DNA of 64,000 nt. Source: Malaciobacter halophilus (lineage in GTDB: Bacteria; Campylobacterota; Campylobacteria; Campylobacterales; Arcobacteraceae). The position numbers were made by a program, and so were the translations under genes. The stretch is taken from assembly GCF_002837275.1 (NCBI RefSeq), contig NZ_NXIF01000033.1, positions 1 through 64,000 on the forward strand, in the 5' to 3' direction. Numbering within the stretch: position 1 is the stretch's first letter; each line of letters starts with the position of its first letter. Shown here piece after piece: positions 46,111 to 54,233 of the stretch. The notes beneath the pieces were generated by a model. That model did no database searches. It saw only the letters and a program-made list of their open reading frames with translations, and was not told the origin of the DNA.

Positions 46111-46154
46111 AAGGTATCCTTTGTTATAAATTATAACAAAAAATATTATAAAAA

Positions 46155-46178
46155 AGAGATAATATTTCTATTATCTCT
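46155..46178 (-). terminator. Terminator after the 78-residue protein gene
   Basis: AGAGATAATA (46155-46164) and TATTATCTCT (46169-46178) form a perfect 10-bp stem with a four-base loop. On the minus strand it is followed by a T-rich tail. Confidence 0.85.
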
Positions 46179-46184
46179 TAAAGT

Positions 46185-46421
46185 TTAAGCATCTTGTGCT
46201 TTTTTTTCTTCATTTACTTTTTGTAAAACTTCAATAACTGAATCAAGATTTGCATAAGGAATATGTGATTTCCATTCAATATCTTTACCATTTAATGCAA
46301 TTCCAATACTAACAACATCTTCTGTTTTTTTTCCGTATGGCTCAGTAATATTTGAGATAATTATCTTACCTTTTTTTGTTCCTGATAACTCAAGTGTAGC
46401 TATTTGTGTAGTTGTTGACAT
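46185..46421 (-). CDS. Small conserved protein of unknown function
   Basis: A 78-residue soluble protein that I do not recognise. It starts MSTTTQIATLELSGTKKGK, with AAGGAAT upstream. The sequence predicts three or four beta strands (IATLELSG, KIIISN, VVSIGIAL) and a C-terminal helix (LDSVIEVLQKVNEEKKAQ). It has its own terminator. The coding pattern and a good ribosome site support a real gene. Confidence 0.75.
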   Translation of the reverse strand: MSTTTQIATLELSGTKKGKIIISNITEPYGKKTEDVVSIGIALNGKDIEWKSHIPYANLDSVIEVLQKVNEEKKAQDA

Positions 46422-46524
46422 TATCTATTCCTTTTTTAATTTTTTTCATTTTGACAAAACTTAACTTTTAATTAAATTAAATTTTTACAGCTATATTAAG
46501 TGTGAAGCTATTTCTTAAACTTTG

Positions 46525-47331
46525 TTACTTAATAGTTCCTATTTTTTGTCCAAATTTTACTTTTTCATTTAAAAGCTCTTCTAATTGAACACTTTGTTTT
46601 TCCCAAACCATTACAACAGTTGAACCCATTTTAAAATAGCCTAAAGTTTGACCTTTTTTTACTTTTAAATCATCATACTTTATAACTTTTATATCTTTTG
46701 TATTTTTATTTGTTTCAACACTTGGCTCAAACTCAAATACCATTTGTCCAACATTTAAAGCACCAACAAAAACCATATAGAAAATTTTATTATTTGCAAA
46801 GCACTCTAAAATAACCCTTTCATTTTGAACAAATAAATCAATCTCTTTATTTAGGTATTTAAAATTAACTGGATACAGTTTTCCTGGAACATGTATTAGT
46901 TTTTTAATTTCACAATCAATTGGTGCATGATACCTATGATAATCACTTGGTGCAAGATAAAAATTCATATAACTTCCATCTTTTACCATAGGAAAAGTAT
47001 CAGTACAATAATAAGTAAGTAAATCTTCAACAGAATACTCCATACCTTTTATTTGAAAAAGAGTCTCTTTATGTAAACTTCCTGCTTGTGTAATAAAACT
47101 ATCAGCAGGTGAGATAAAACTTTTTTCGTCTTCATCAATTTGTCTTGGTATAGCAAGCTCTCTTGTAAATAAATCTGTTAAAGATTTATAATATTTTGCA
47201 TTTCTAAACTCACTCATATTTATCTTAAATATCTTCACATATGCGTTATTTATCATCTTTTGAAAAAAAGAGGGAAACTCTTTTTGTGCAAACTTTCCAA
47301 AATATTGTGAAATCAAGTTTGTTATGTGCAT
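46525..47331 (-). CDS. psd: Phosphatidylserine decarboxylase
   Basis: A 268-residue membrane-associated enzyme that converts phosphatidylserine to phosphatidylethanolamine. The self-cleavage site that makes the pyruvoyl group is in FKMGSTVVMVWE (Ser237). The conserved FYLAPSDYHRYHAPIDCEI and VGALNVGQM blocks are present. Start at 47331 has AAGGA upstream. The length fits class I enzymes. Confidence 0.96.
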   Translation of the reverse strand: MHITNLISQYFGKFAQKEFPSFFQKMINNAYVKIFKINMSEFRNAKYYKSLTDLFTRELAIPRQIDEDEKSFISPADSFITQAGSLHKETLFQIKGMEYSVEDLLTYYCTDTFPMVKDGSYMNFYLAPSDYHRYHAPIDCEIKKLIHVPGKLYPVNFKYLNKEIDLFVQNERVILECFANNKIFYMVFVGALNVGQMVFEFEPSVETNKNTKDIKVIKYDDLKVKKGQTLGYFKMGSTVVMVWEKQSVQLEELLNEKVKFGQKIGTIK

Positions 47332-47488
47332 TATTGTCCTTAATAATTCTTTTTAATCAAATATTCTATCAAAATCTCACTTGATTTTTAAAATTAAAAT
47401 ATAAATTTTTAATGTAAGATAAATAAGTGTATCTTTAAGTTAATATTTCACAACAATTTATAAGAATTTTTATATAAGGAAAAATTAT

Positions 47489-47728
47489 ATGTATAAAATC
47501 GTAGTAGCAAATCAATGTGGCTGTTTTAAAAGAAGTGACCTTGAAAATAATATATCTTTTAATTCAAAAGATGATGCTCTTTTAAGTGCAGTTCAAATGA
47601 AAGATAAGATGAATAAAGAGTTCTGTGGAAAGCATGAGTTTCAAGTTGAAGAGATGCAAAATAATTTTGTGATTTCATTTGATACTCAACCTAAATCAAC
47701 ATGCTGTGGAGATGGATGTTGTAGTTAA
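47489..47728 (+). CDS. Small Cys-tailed protein of unknown function
   Basis: A 79-residue protein with six or seven Cys, starting MYKIVVANQCGCFKRSDLEN, with AAGGA upstream. The N-terminal CGC and the C-terminal CCGDGCC could bind metal. The middle predicts a small alpha/beta fold (FNSKDDALLSAVQMKDKMN). I do not recognise the family. It sits alone between psd and a Gate-domain membrane protein. Confidence 0.75.
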   Translation: MYKIVVANQCGCFKRSDLENNISFNSKDDALLSAVQMKDKMNKEFCGKHEFQVEEMQNNFVISFDTQPKSTCCGDGCCS

Positions 47729-47820
47729 AACTACATCCATCTTTTAAACTATAATAATCTTTTAATCTTTAATCTTTAAAATTTAGTTAAAATTACAAAA
47801 ACTTTCAAAAAAGAGTACTT

Positions 47821-48717
47821 ATGAATTTCAAAAAAACCTTAAATTCTTCATTTAAAAGTGCTTGGATAATATTAAAATTAGTAATTCCAATATATATCCT
47901 TGCTGAAATACTATTTTATTACAATACACTATCATATGTATCATTTTTAGTTGAACCTTTTACTTCTATTTTAGGTTTACCAAAAGAGGCTTCACTATCT
48001 ATAATTAGTGGAATGTTTTTAAACCTTTATGCAGCTGTTGCATTTGCTGCTCCTCTTGATATGACAGCCCAACAATGGACTGTTTTAGCAGTATTTTTAG
48101 GTATTTGTCACTCTTTAGTAGTTGAGAGTGTTATTATGAAAAAAATTGGTTTATCAAATACTTACTCATATCTTTTAAGATTTATTGCTGGATTAATAGT
48201 TGCATATATAACTACTTTTATTCCTGCAAACTACTTTATCTCAAATATTAATTTAGATGCATTTGAAGAAAAAAGTTATGATAGTTTAATTTCATTACTT
48301 CAAGTATCATCATATAATGCGTTTATTCTTTCAATAAAAATTATCGCTCTTATTACTGCTTTGATTTTTCTTATGGATTTTATTAAAACAAGAGATTTCA
48401 TACAAAAAAGTGGTAAAAATATAAGTAAAAGTTTCTCCATCTTAGTTGGTATTTTTTTAGGAATTACTTATGGTGCTGGTATATTAATAGAAGAAGCAAA
48501 AGGTACAAATTTAAGTAAAAAAGATATTTTTTTTATTGGTACTTTCTTAATGATTTGTCACGCAATTATTGAAGATACTTTATTATTTGTAATTTTTGGT
48601 GCAGATTTTACAATAGTAATTGCAATTAGAACAATTGCTGCAATTATAATCTCATACTTAATGTTATATTTTTATGATAAAAGGCAAGAAGTAAGAGTTT
48701 CAAAGCAAGGTATTTAA
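47821..48717 (+). CDS. Nucleoside-recognition (Gate) domain membrane protein
   Basis: A 298-residue integral membrane protein with two Gate-domain halves: LPKEASLSIISGMFLNLYAA with VFLGICHSLVVES, and VGIFLGITYGAGILIEEAKG with TFLMICHAIIEDT. Such pairs occur in SpmA/SpmB and FeoB-related proteins and in nucleoside transporters. The substrate is unknown. Its stop shares TTAA (48714-48717) with the convergent mltA. Confidence 0.85.
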   Translation: MNFKKTLNSSFKSAWIILKLVIPIYILAEILFYYNTLSYVSFLVEPFTSILGLPKEASLSIISGMFLNLYAAVAFAAPLDMTAQQWTVLAVFLGICHSLVVESVIMKKIGLSNTYSYLLRFIAGLIVAYITTFIPANYFISNINLDAFEEKSYDSLISLLQVSSYNAFILSIKIIALITALIFLMDFIKTRDFIQKSGKNISKSFSILVGIFLGITYGAGILIEEAKGTNLSKKDIFFIGTFLMICHAIIEDTLLFVIFGADFTIVIAIRTIAAIIISYLMLYFYDKRQEVRVSKQGI

Positions 48718-49817
48718 TTTAATACCTGCTTTGGAATAAGCATATAAAGCTTACCTTTTTCTTTCATTTTTCCTGCATAATCAAAAGCTTTATCGCCAAA
48801 TCCCCAGAAAAAATCTGCTCTTATTTCACCTTTTATAGCTCCTCCTACATCAGCTGCAACCATTAATTTATTAATATCCTCTTTAGTAACAGGATTTGAA
48901 GTAGAAATAAAAACAGGCATTCCTAAAGGTATATATCTTCTATCAACTGCTAAATTTCTTTTTGAAGTAAGTTCAACTCCTAAAGCACCTGTAGCACCTT
49001 GTTTTGACTCTTTAAAAAAAACATAACTTTCATTATGATTTAAAATTTCATCAAGTCTATTTGGATTTTTATCAAAATATGCTTTCATACCTTGAATTGA
49101 GGCATTATTTCTAGTAATAAAACCATTTTTTAACATATATTTCCCAACTGACTTATATCTTCTTCCATTTTGATTTGCATAACCAACATTTAAAACTGTT
49201 CCATCTGTTAACTTTACTTTTCCAGAACCTTGAATATGAAGTAAAAAAAGTTCAAATTTATCATCTACATAACAAATAGGCTCTAAATTACTATTTTCTT
49301 CTTTTTCAAGTTCAGCTCTACTATCATAAGGTATTAATCTATTTCCTTTTAGTTTTCCTCTTAATCTATACTTTTTTAACTCTGGATAAACATCACTTAA
49401 ATCAACAGTAATCATATCTTTTGGTGTTTTATAAATAGGATATTTGTAAATCTCATTTTTTGTTAAACTTCCATGTAGTAAAGGTTCATAATAGCCAGTT
49501 ATTATACCTTCATCACTTCCTTTATTATCTATTAACTTATATGCTTCAAAATTAGAGATAAAAAACTCTCTTGCATTTTTTACATCATTTGCTTTTAAAC
49601 AAACATCCTTAAACATATCATATCTTTTAGAACGAGTACAAGCTTTTTTAAATACTTCTAATGCATAATCTAAATCATCATTATAAAAATCTTCAATATC
49701 ATAAAAATTTACTTTTTCTAAAGATGCCTTAGATATATCATCGTATTTTTGGTACTCTTTGATAGAACATCCAGTAAAAATTAAAACTGTAATAAAAAAA
49801 ATTAGTAAATGTTTCAA
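48714..49817 (-). CDS. mltA: Membrane-bound lytic murein transglycosylase A
   Basis: A 367-residue lipoprotein (LIFFITVLIFTGCS). It cleaves glycan strands to 1,6-anhydro-MurNAc. GYYEPLLHGSL, VGYANQNGRRYKSVGKYM and the catalytic region VAADVGGAIKGEIRADFFWG are diagnostic. I start at a TTG (49817) that follows AAAGGAG by 6 bases and gives a clean signal peptide; an ATG at 49850 would add an 11-residue N-terminal extension. Confidence 0.94.
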   Translation of the reverse strand: MKHLLIFFITVLIFTGCSIKEYQKYDDISKASLEKVNFYDIEDFYNDDLDYALEVFKKACTRSKRYDMFKDVCLKANDVKNAREFFISNFEAYKLIDNKGSDEGIITGYYEPLLHGSLTKNEIYKYPIYKTPKDMITVDLSDVYPELKKYRLRGKLKGNRLIPYDSRAELEKEENSNLEPICYVDDKFELFLLHIQGSGKVKLTDGTVLNVGYANQNGRRYKSVGKYMLKNGFITRNNASIQGMKAYFDKNPNRLDEILNHNESYVFFKESKQGATGALGVELTSKRNLAVDRRYIPLGMPVFISTSNPVTKEDINKLMVAADVGGAIKGEIRADFFWGFGDKAFDYAGKMKEKGKLYMLIPKQVLN

Positions 49818-49878
49818 AACTGCTCCTTTAATTTTGCAGTATTTTAACATCTTAAAGTAAATATTTAATTACAAAAAA

Positions 49879-50163
49879 TTAATGACTTTGAGGATGTACT
49901 TCTTTTAAGCCACAATGTTTACATCTATACTCAAATTCAACTACTCCAGAACAGCCATGATTTTTCAATACTCTTTTTGTAATTGCTTCGTTTTTAAACA
50001 TTGTTTTTGTCTGTTCATCAAAAAAAGTTCTGGTTTTTTCACCACAATTTGGGCATTCTCCTGAATCCAGTTTTTTAACTCTTTGATGCTTAGTTTTAAA
50101 GTAAAGTAATATTGAGAATATTACTAAAAGAAAAGTTAGTAGTAGAAATATTAGTGTTTGCAT
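49879..50163 (-). CDS. Membrane-anchored zinc-ribbon protein of unknown function
   Basis: A 94-residue protein starting MQTLIFLLLTFLLVIFSILL, an N-terminal membrane helix. The soluble part has ECPNCGEKTRTFF and later YRCKHCGLKEVH, two CxxC pairs that should bind one zinc. A GTG at 50175 could add four residues. The start codon directly follows a perfect hairpin that contains the purine-rich ribosome-site candidates. It is 34-46 bases downstream of dnaK on the same strand, possibly transcribed with it. Confidence 0.75.
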   Translation of the reverse strand: MQTLIFLLLTFLLVIFSILLYFKTKHQRVKKLDSGECPNCGEKTRTFFDEQTKTMFKNEAITKRVLKNHGCSGVVEFEYRCKHCGLKEVHPQSH

Positions 50164-50183
50164 AAGGGAAGTCACCTTCCCTT
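50164..50183 (-). repeat. Perfect hairpin at the start of the zinc-ribbon gene
   Basis: AAGGGAAG and CTTCCCTT form an 8-bp stem with a four-base loop. It has no T-run behind it, so it is not a typical terminator. It covers the only Shine-Dalgarno-like bases and ends right at the ATG. Confidence 0.65.
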
Positions 50184-50209
50184 TGCAAATAAAATGTTAT
50201 TGTGCAAGA

Positions 50210-52102
50210 TTATTCAACCTCAGCGTCAATTACATCGTCATCATCTTTTTTAGCTTTTTTATTAGCTTGTCCTGCTTGTCCACCTTGAGCTTGTTGCTCT
50301 TTTGCGTACATAGCTTCTGCTAATTTATGGCTTACTTCAGTTAATGCTTTAACTTTTTCTTCAATTTGCTCTTTTGTAGCATTTTCATCTTTTAAAATCT
50401 CTTCTAAAGCTGCTGCTGCATCTATAATTTTTTGTTTTTCTTCTTCTGAAACAGCACTTTCATTCTCTTCTAAAGTTTTTCTTGTACTATGAAGTAATGA
50501 ATCTGCTTGGTTTCTAACTTCAATTACTTCTTTTCTTTTTGCATCAGCTTCTTTATTTGCTTCAGCTTCATTTACCATTTTTTCAATCTCTTCATCACTT
50601 AGTCCAGATGAACCAGAGATAGTAATTTTGTTCTCTTTTCCAGTTCCTTTATCTTTAGCAGATACATTTAAAACACCATTTGCATCAATATCAAATGTTA
50701 CTTCAATTTGAGGAACACCTCTTGGAGCTGCTGGAATATCTGAAAGTTCAAACATACCTAAAGATTTATTATCTTTAGCAAACTCTCTTTCCCCTTGAGT
50801 TACATGAATTGATACAGCTGGTTGGTTATCTTCTGCTGTACTAAATACTTGAGATTTTTTAACAGGAATTGTAGTACCTTTCTCAATTAATTTAGTCATA
50901 ACTCCACCAAGAGTCTCAATACCTAATGATAAAGGAGTTACATCTAATAGTAATACATCCTTAACATCTCCTTTTAATACACCAGCTTGAACTGCAGCAC
51001 CTTTTGCAACAACTTCATCTGGGTTTACACCTTTATTTAAATCTTTTCCAAAATAGTTTTTAACTACTTCATTAGCTTTTGGTAATCTTGTAGAACCACC
51101 AACCATAATAATTTCTTGAATCTCACCTTTATCAAGTCCTGCATCATCTAAAGCAGTTTTAATATGAGATAATGTTTCATTGATTAAATCTTCAGTCATA
51201 GACTCAAACTTAGCTCTTGTTAAAGATTTTACTAAGTGAACTGGTCCTGCATTACCCATAGAAATAAATGGTAAGTTAATCTCAGTTGATTCTGCTGAAG
51301 ATAACTCTTTTTTAGCATTTTCTGCTGCATCTTTTAATCTTTGTAATGCCATTTTGTCATTTTTAATGTCAAAACCATTCTCATCTTTAAACTCTTTTGC
51401 TAACCAATCAATAATTCTGTTATCAAAATCATCTCCACCTAAAAATGCATTACCATCTGTTGAAAGAACTTCAAATGTTCCATCCCCAATTTCAAGTGTA
51501 GTAACGTCAAATGTACCACCACCTAAATCATAAACTAATACTTTTTCTTCACCTTTTTTATCAAGTCCATATGCTAGTGATGCTGCTGTTGGTTCATTGA
51601 TAATTCTTAATACATTTAATCCTGCAATTGTTCCTGCTTCTTGAGTAGCTTTTCTTTGAGCATCATTAAAATAAGCTGGTACTGTAATAACTGCATCAGT
51701 TACAGGTGCTCCTAAATACTCTTCTGCATCTGCTTTTAATTTTCCTAAGATTTTTGCAGAAATCTCTTGTGGAGTATATATTTTTCCTGCAATATCAACT
51801 GCAGCAGCTCCATTTCTATCTACAATTTTGTACCCTACTTTTTCTTGTGCTTCTTTTGCATTCTCTTCTTCCATCATAAGACCCATAATTCTTTTTACAG
51901 AATATATAGTTTTCTCTGGATTTGTAATAGCTTGTCTTTTTGCTGGATCACCAACTAAAACTTCATTTTTATCAGTAAATGCAACAATAGATGGAGTAGT
52001 ATTTTTACCCTCTTTATTTGGTATAACTTTTGCTTCCCCACCTTCATAAACTGCCATACAAGAGTTAGTTGTACCTAAGTCAATTCCAATTACTTTGCTC
52101 AT
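50210..52102 (-). CDS. dnaK: Hsp70 chaperone DnaK
   Basis: A 630-residue ATP-driven chaperone. The ATPase domain has [23 protein letters not shown] and [11 protein letters not shown]. The substrate domain has [14 protein letters not shown], and the C-terminus ends with an acidic tail ([11 protein letters not shown]). Start has AAGGAAA upstream. It is last in the hrcA-grpE-dnaK operon, 84 bases after grpE. Confidence 0.99.
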   Translation of the reverse strand: MSKVIGIDLGTTNSCMAVYEGGEAKVIPNKEGKNTTPSIVAFTDKNEVLVGDPAKRQAITNPEKTIYSVKRIMGLMMEEENAKEAQEKVGYKIVDRNGAAAVDIAGKIYTPQEISAKILGKLKADAEEYLGAPVTDAVITVPAYFNDAQRKATQEAGTIAGLNVLRIINEPTAASLAYGLDKKGEEKVLVYDLGGGTFDVTTLEIGDGTFEVLSTDGNAFLGGDDFDNRIIDWLAKEFKDENGFDIKNDKMALQRLKDAAENAKKELSSAESTEINLPFISMGNAGPVHLVKSLTRAKFESMTEDLINETLSHIKTALDDAGLDKGEIQEIIMVGGSTRLPKANEVVKNYFGKDLNKGVNPDEVVAKGAAVQAGVLKGDVKDVLLLDVTPLSLGIETLGGVMTKLIEKGTTIPVKKSQVFSTAEDNQPAVSIHVTQGEREFAKDNKSLGMFELSDIPAAPRGVPQIEVTFDIDANGVLNVSAKDKGTGKENKITISGSSGLSDEEIEKMVNEAEANKEADAKRKEVIEVRNQADSLLHSTRKTLEENESAVSEEEKQKIIDAAAALEEILKDENATKEQIEEKVKALTEVSHKLAEAMYAKEQQAQGGQAGQANKKAKKDDDDVIDAEVE

Positions 52103-52186
52103 TTTATTTCCTTATCAAATTTTGTTTTTTAATTTATAATAATTTTTCTAATCTATCTAGTTTTATGACATTTCGGTCAAACTTAT

Positions 52187-52756
52187 CTATTTTTTACAAA
52201 TAGAAACCATTGCAGGTCTTAGCAATCTTTCTTTATACTTATAACCTTTTTGTAACTGCTGTACAATCTGTCCATCATCATGTTCAGAACTATCAACTTG
52301 CATTACTGCATCATGAAAATTTGGATCAAATTCACCATCAGTTTCAACTACACTAATATCATGTTTTTCAAATACTGTTGTAAAGTTTTTTAAAGTTAAT
52401 TCAATTCCCTCTTTTAACTTTTCCAATAACTCTTCTGCACTTAACTCTGCATTTGCAGATTGTAATGCCATTTCTAAAGTATCAATTGGTGTTAGTAAAT
52501 CTTTTGCAAACTTTTCAGATGCATAATCTATTGCTTGATACTTCTCTCTTTCTAATCTTTTTTTAATATTTTCAAAGTCAGCATGAACTCTTAAATATTT
52601 ATCTTCTGCTTCTTTTAATTTCTCTTCAAGTTCAGCTTTTACACTCTCTACAGTCTCTTCTTTTACCTCTTCAGTAGTGTTGTCTTCACAAGTTTGTTCT
52701 TCTTGATTTTGTACTACTTCTTCTTGTTGTAATTCTTCTTTTTTTTCTTCGCTCAA
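52187..52756 (-). CDS. grpE: Nucleotide exchange factor GrpE
   Basis: A 189-residue DnaK cofactor that starts at a TTG (52756) with AGGAG 6 bases upstream. An acidic, Gln/Glu-rich N-terminus precedes a coiled coil (about 35-90) and the conserved core [15 protein letters not shown] and [12 protein letters not shown]. The C-terminal beta domain ends with [16 protein letters not shown]. It lies 9 bases after hrcA. Confidence 0.97.
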   Translation of the reverse strand: MSEEKKEELQQEEVVQNQEEQTCEDNTTEEVKEETVESVKAELEEKLKEAEDKYLRVHADFENIKKRLEREKYQAIDYASEKFAKDLLTPIDTLEMALQSANAELSAEELLEKLKEGIELTLKNFTTVFEKHDISVVETDGEFDPNFHDAVMQVDSSEHDDGQIVQQLQKGYKYKERLLRPAMVSICKK

Positions 52757-52765
52757 TTTTCACTC

Positions 52766-53557
52766 CTAAGACATACTAATTTGGTTATAAAAATACTCAA
52801 AATCTTTTGATAACTCGCCAACTACAAGCATTTTAGAATTATATCCTTTGATATTACACTCATGGCAAATTGCAGTATAGCCACTTGGTAATAACTCTTC
52901 AAAATATAAGCCCTCTTCACATTTGTCTATAACTTCTCCATTTAAAAACGAATTAATAATACTTTCATCAAAATCATAGCTAAGAGCTAATCTTAAAAAC
53001 TCTTTAGTGTTATATATTGAAAGGTCTCTTTTTTTCACAAACTGCGAAATCTGTTCATATAATTCATAAGCTCCCACATCTTTAGATATTTTTATAATAT
53101 GATTAATTTCTAAACCAATCATATCTTGCAAAAATCTATAAAGTGCAGAAGAGAACTTTATTGTAATTGGAAAATTATCAAATTCCAAAATCATATACTT
53201 ATCTTGGATATTAATTATATTTACCAATTTATCATTTTTAAGCTCTTTTATAAAAACAGTAAGACCTATTACTTGGGCTAAATGCTCAATAGTTCTTAAA
53301 TCAACAAAAGATAGTTTAAAATTTAACTTACCATGCCAATACTGCTTTAAAGCTTCAGTAGTTGGTGTTCTTCCACTACTTGCATGTGCTTGGGCTAAAT
53401 AACCCTCATCACCTAACTTCTTAAAGTACCCTCTAATAGTTGCTGGTGAGTAAGCGATATCATACATTGATTTTAACTGACTAGAGCCAATTGGCTCACA
53501 GTGTTCAATATATGCTTTGATAATAGACTGTAATAAAAACTCTTTTTTATCAATCAT
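52766..53557 (-). CDS. hrcA: Heat-shock repressor HrcA
   Basis: A 263-residue repressor that binds CIRCE sites. The N-terminal winged helix has EPIGSSQLKSMYDIAYSPAT and HASSGRTPTTEAL. The rest is shorter than the approx. 340-residue Bacillus protein, which is usual in Campylobacterota. A CIRCE element lies upstream of its own start, so it should autoregulate the operon. Confidence 0.95.
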   Translation of the reverse strand: MIDKKEFLLQSIIKAYIEHCEPIGSSQLKSMYDIAYSPATIRGYFKKLGDEGYLAQAHASSGRTPTTEALKQYWHGKLNFKLSFVDLRTIEHLAQVIGLTVFIKELKNDKLVNIINIQDKYMILEFDNFPITIKFSSALYRFLQDMIGLEINHIIKISKDVGAYELYEQISQFVKKRDLSIYNTKEFLRLALSYDFDESIINSFLNGEVIDKCEEGLYFEELLPSGYTAICHECNIKGYNSKMLVVGELSKDFEYFYNQISMS

Positions 53558-53579
53558 TTAAAACCAATCTTTTGAATTT

Positions 53580-53606
53580 TTAGCACTCATTCTCTTGAAC
53601 TGCTAA
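53580..53606. promoter_or_regulatory. CIRCE operator upstream of hrcA
   Basis: TTAGCACTC, nine bases, then AACTGCTAA. The consensus is TTAGCACTC-N9-GAGTGCTAA, so one half-site is perfect and the other has two changes. It covers the expected transcription start of the promoter at 53610-53639. Confidence 0.9.
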
Positions 53607-53609
53607 AGT

Positions 53610-53639
53610 ATTATAACTTATTGAGTGTATATTTGTCAA
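53610..53639 (-). promoter_or_regulatory. Sigma70-type promoter of hrcA-grpE-dnaK
   Basis: On the minus strand TTGACA (53639-53634) and TATAAT (53615-53610) are separated by 18 bases. CIRCE begins 3 bases downstream of the -10 box, so HrcA binding would block initiation. Confidence 0.85.
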
Positions 53640-53852
53640 GTACTTTTTGAGTCTTTTTTTATAAAAGTTTTTAAATAATAATTTATAGAGTATTTTTTAT
53701 ATATAAATTATATATTGTTAAGATAGTTTTATAATTTTAACTTATTATAATCAATTTTTTTAAATTTAATTTTTTTAGATTTTCTTACTTTAAAATCTTT
53801 ATATAATAATAGTTTTGTTAAAATTTTCGATTATTAATTATAAGGAAAAATT

Positions 53853-54233
53853 ATGAAATATCAACTTACAACAAATAAATCATTTGATGAGACTTATGAA
53901 GCACTTCAAGAGTCTATTGTAAAAAATAAATTTGGACTTCAACATACTCATAATGTACATGAAAAACTAAAAGCAAAAGATGTTGAGCTTGGAAGAAGAT
54001 GTCTAATATTAGATATATGCCAGCCATATATTGCTAAAGAGATTTTAGATATTGACCCAAGTGTTAGCTCAGTTTTGCCATGTAGTATCTCTTTATATGA
54101 GGATGAAGGGAAAACAAATATATGTGTAGTTAAGCCCTCTTTTCTATTCCCTCAATTAAATGAAAAATTAAAACCACTAATGCAAAGAGTTGAAAAAACA
54201 ATCTTTAAAATAATTGATGAAGCAGCGGCTTAA
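53853..54233 (+). CDS. DUF302-domain protein
   Basis: A 126-residue soluble protein. SFDETYEALQESIVKNKFGL and CRCL-type core (RRCLILDICQPYIAKEIL), followed by SVLPCSISLYEDEGKT, match DUF302. This family has a small alpha/beta fold with unproven function. Start has AAGGA upstream. The stop shares TTAA with the convergent helicase gene. Confidence 0.85.
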   Translation: MKYQLTTNKSFDETYEALQESIVKNKFGLQHTHNVHEKLKAKDVELGRRCLILDICQPYIAKEILDIDPSVSSVLPCSISLYEDEGKTNICVVKPSFLFPQLNEKLKPLMQRVEKTIFKIIDEAAA

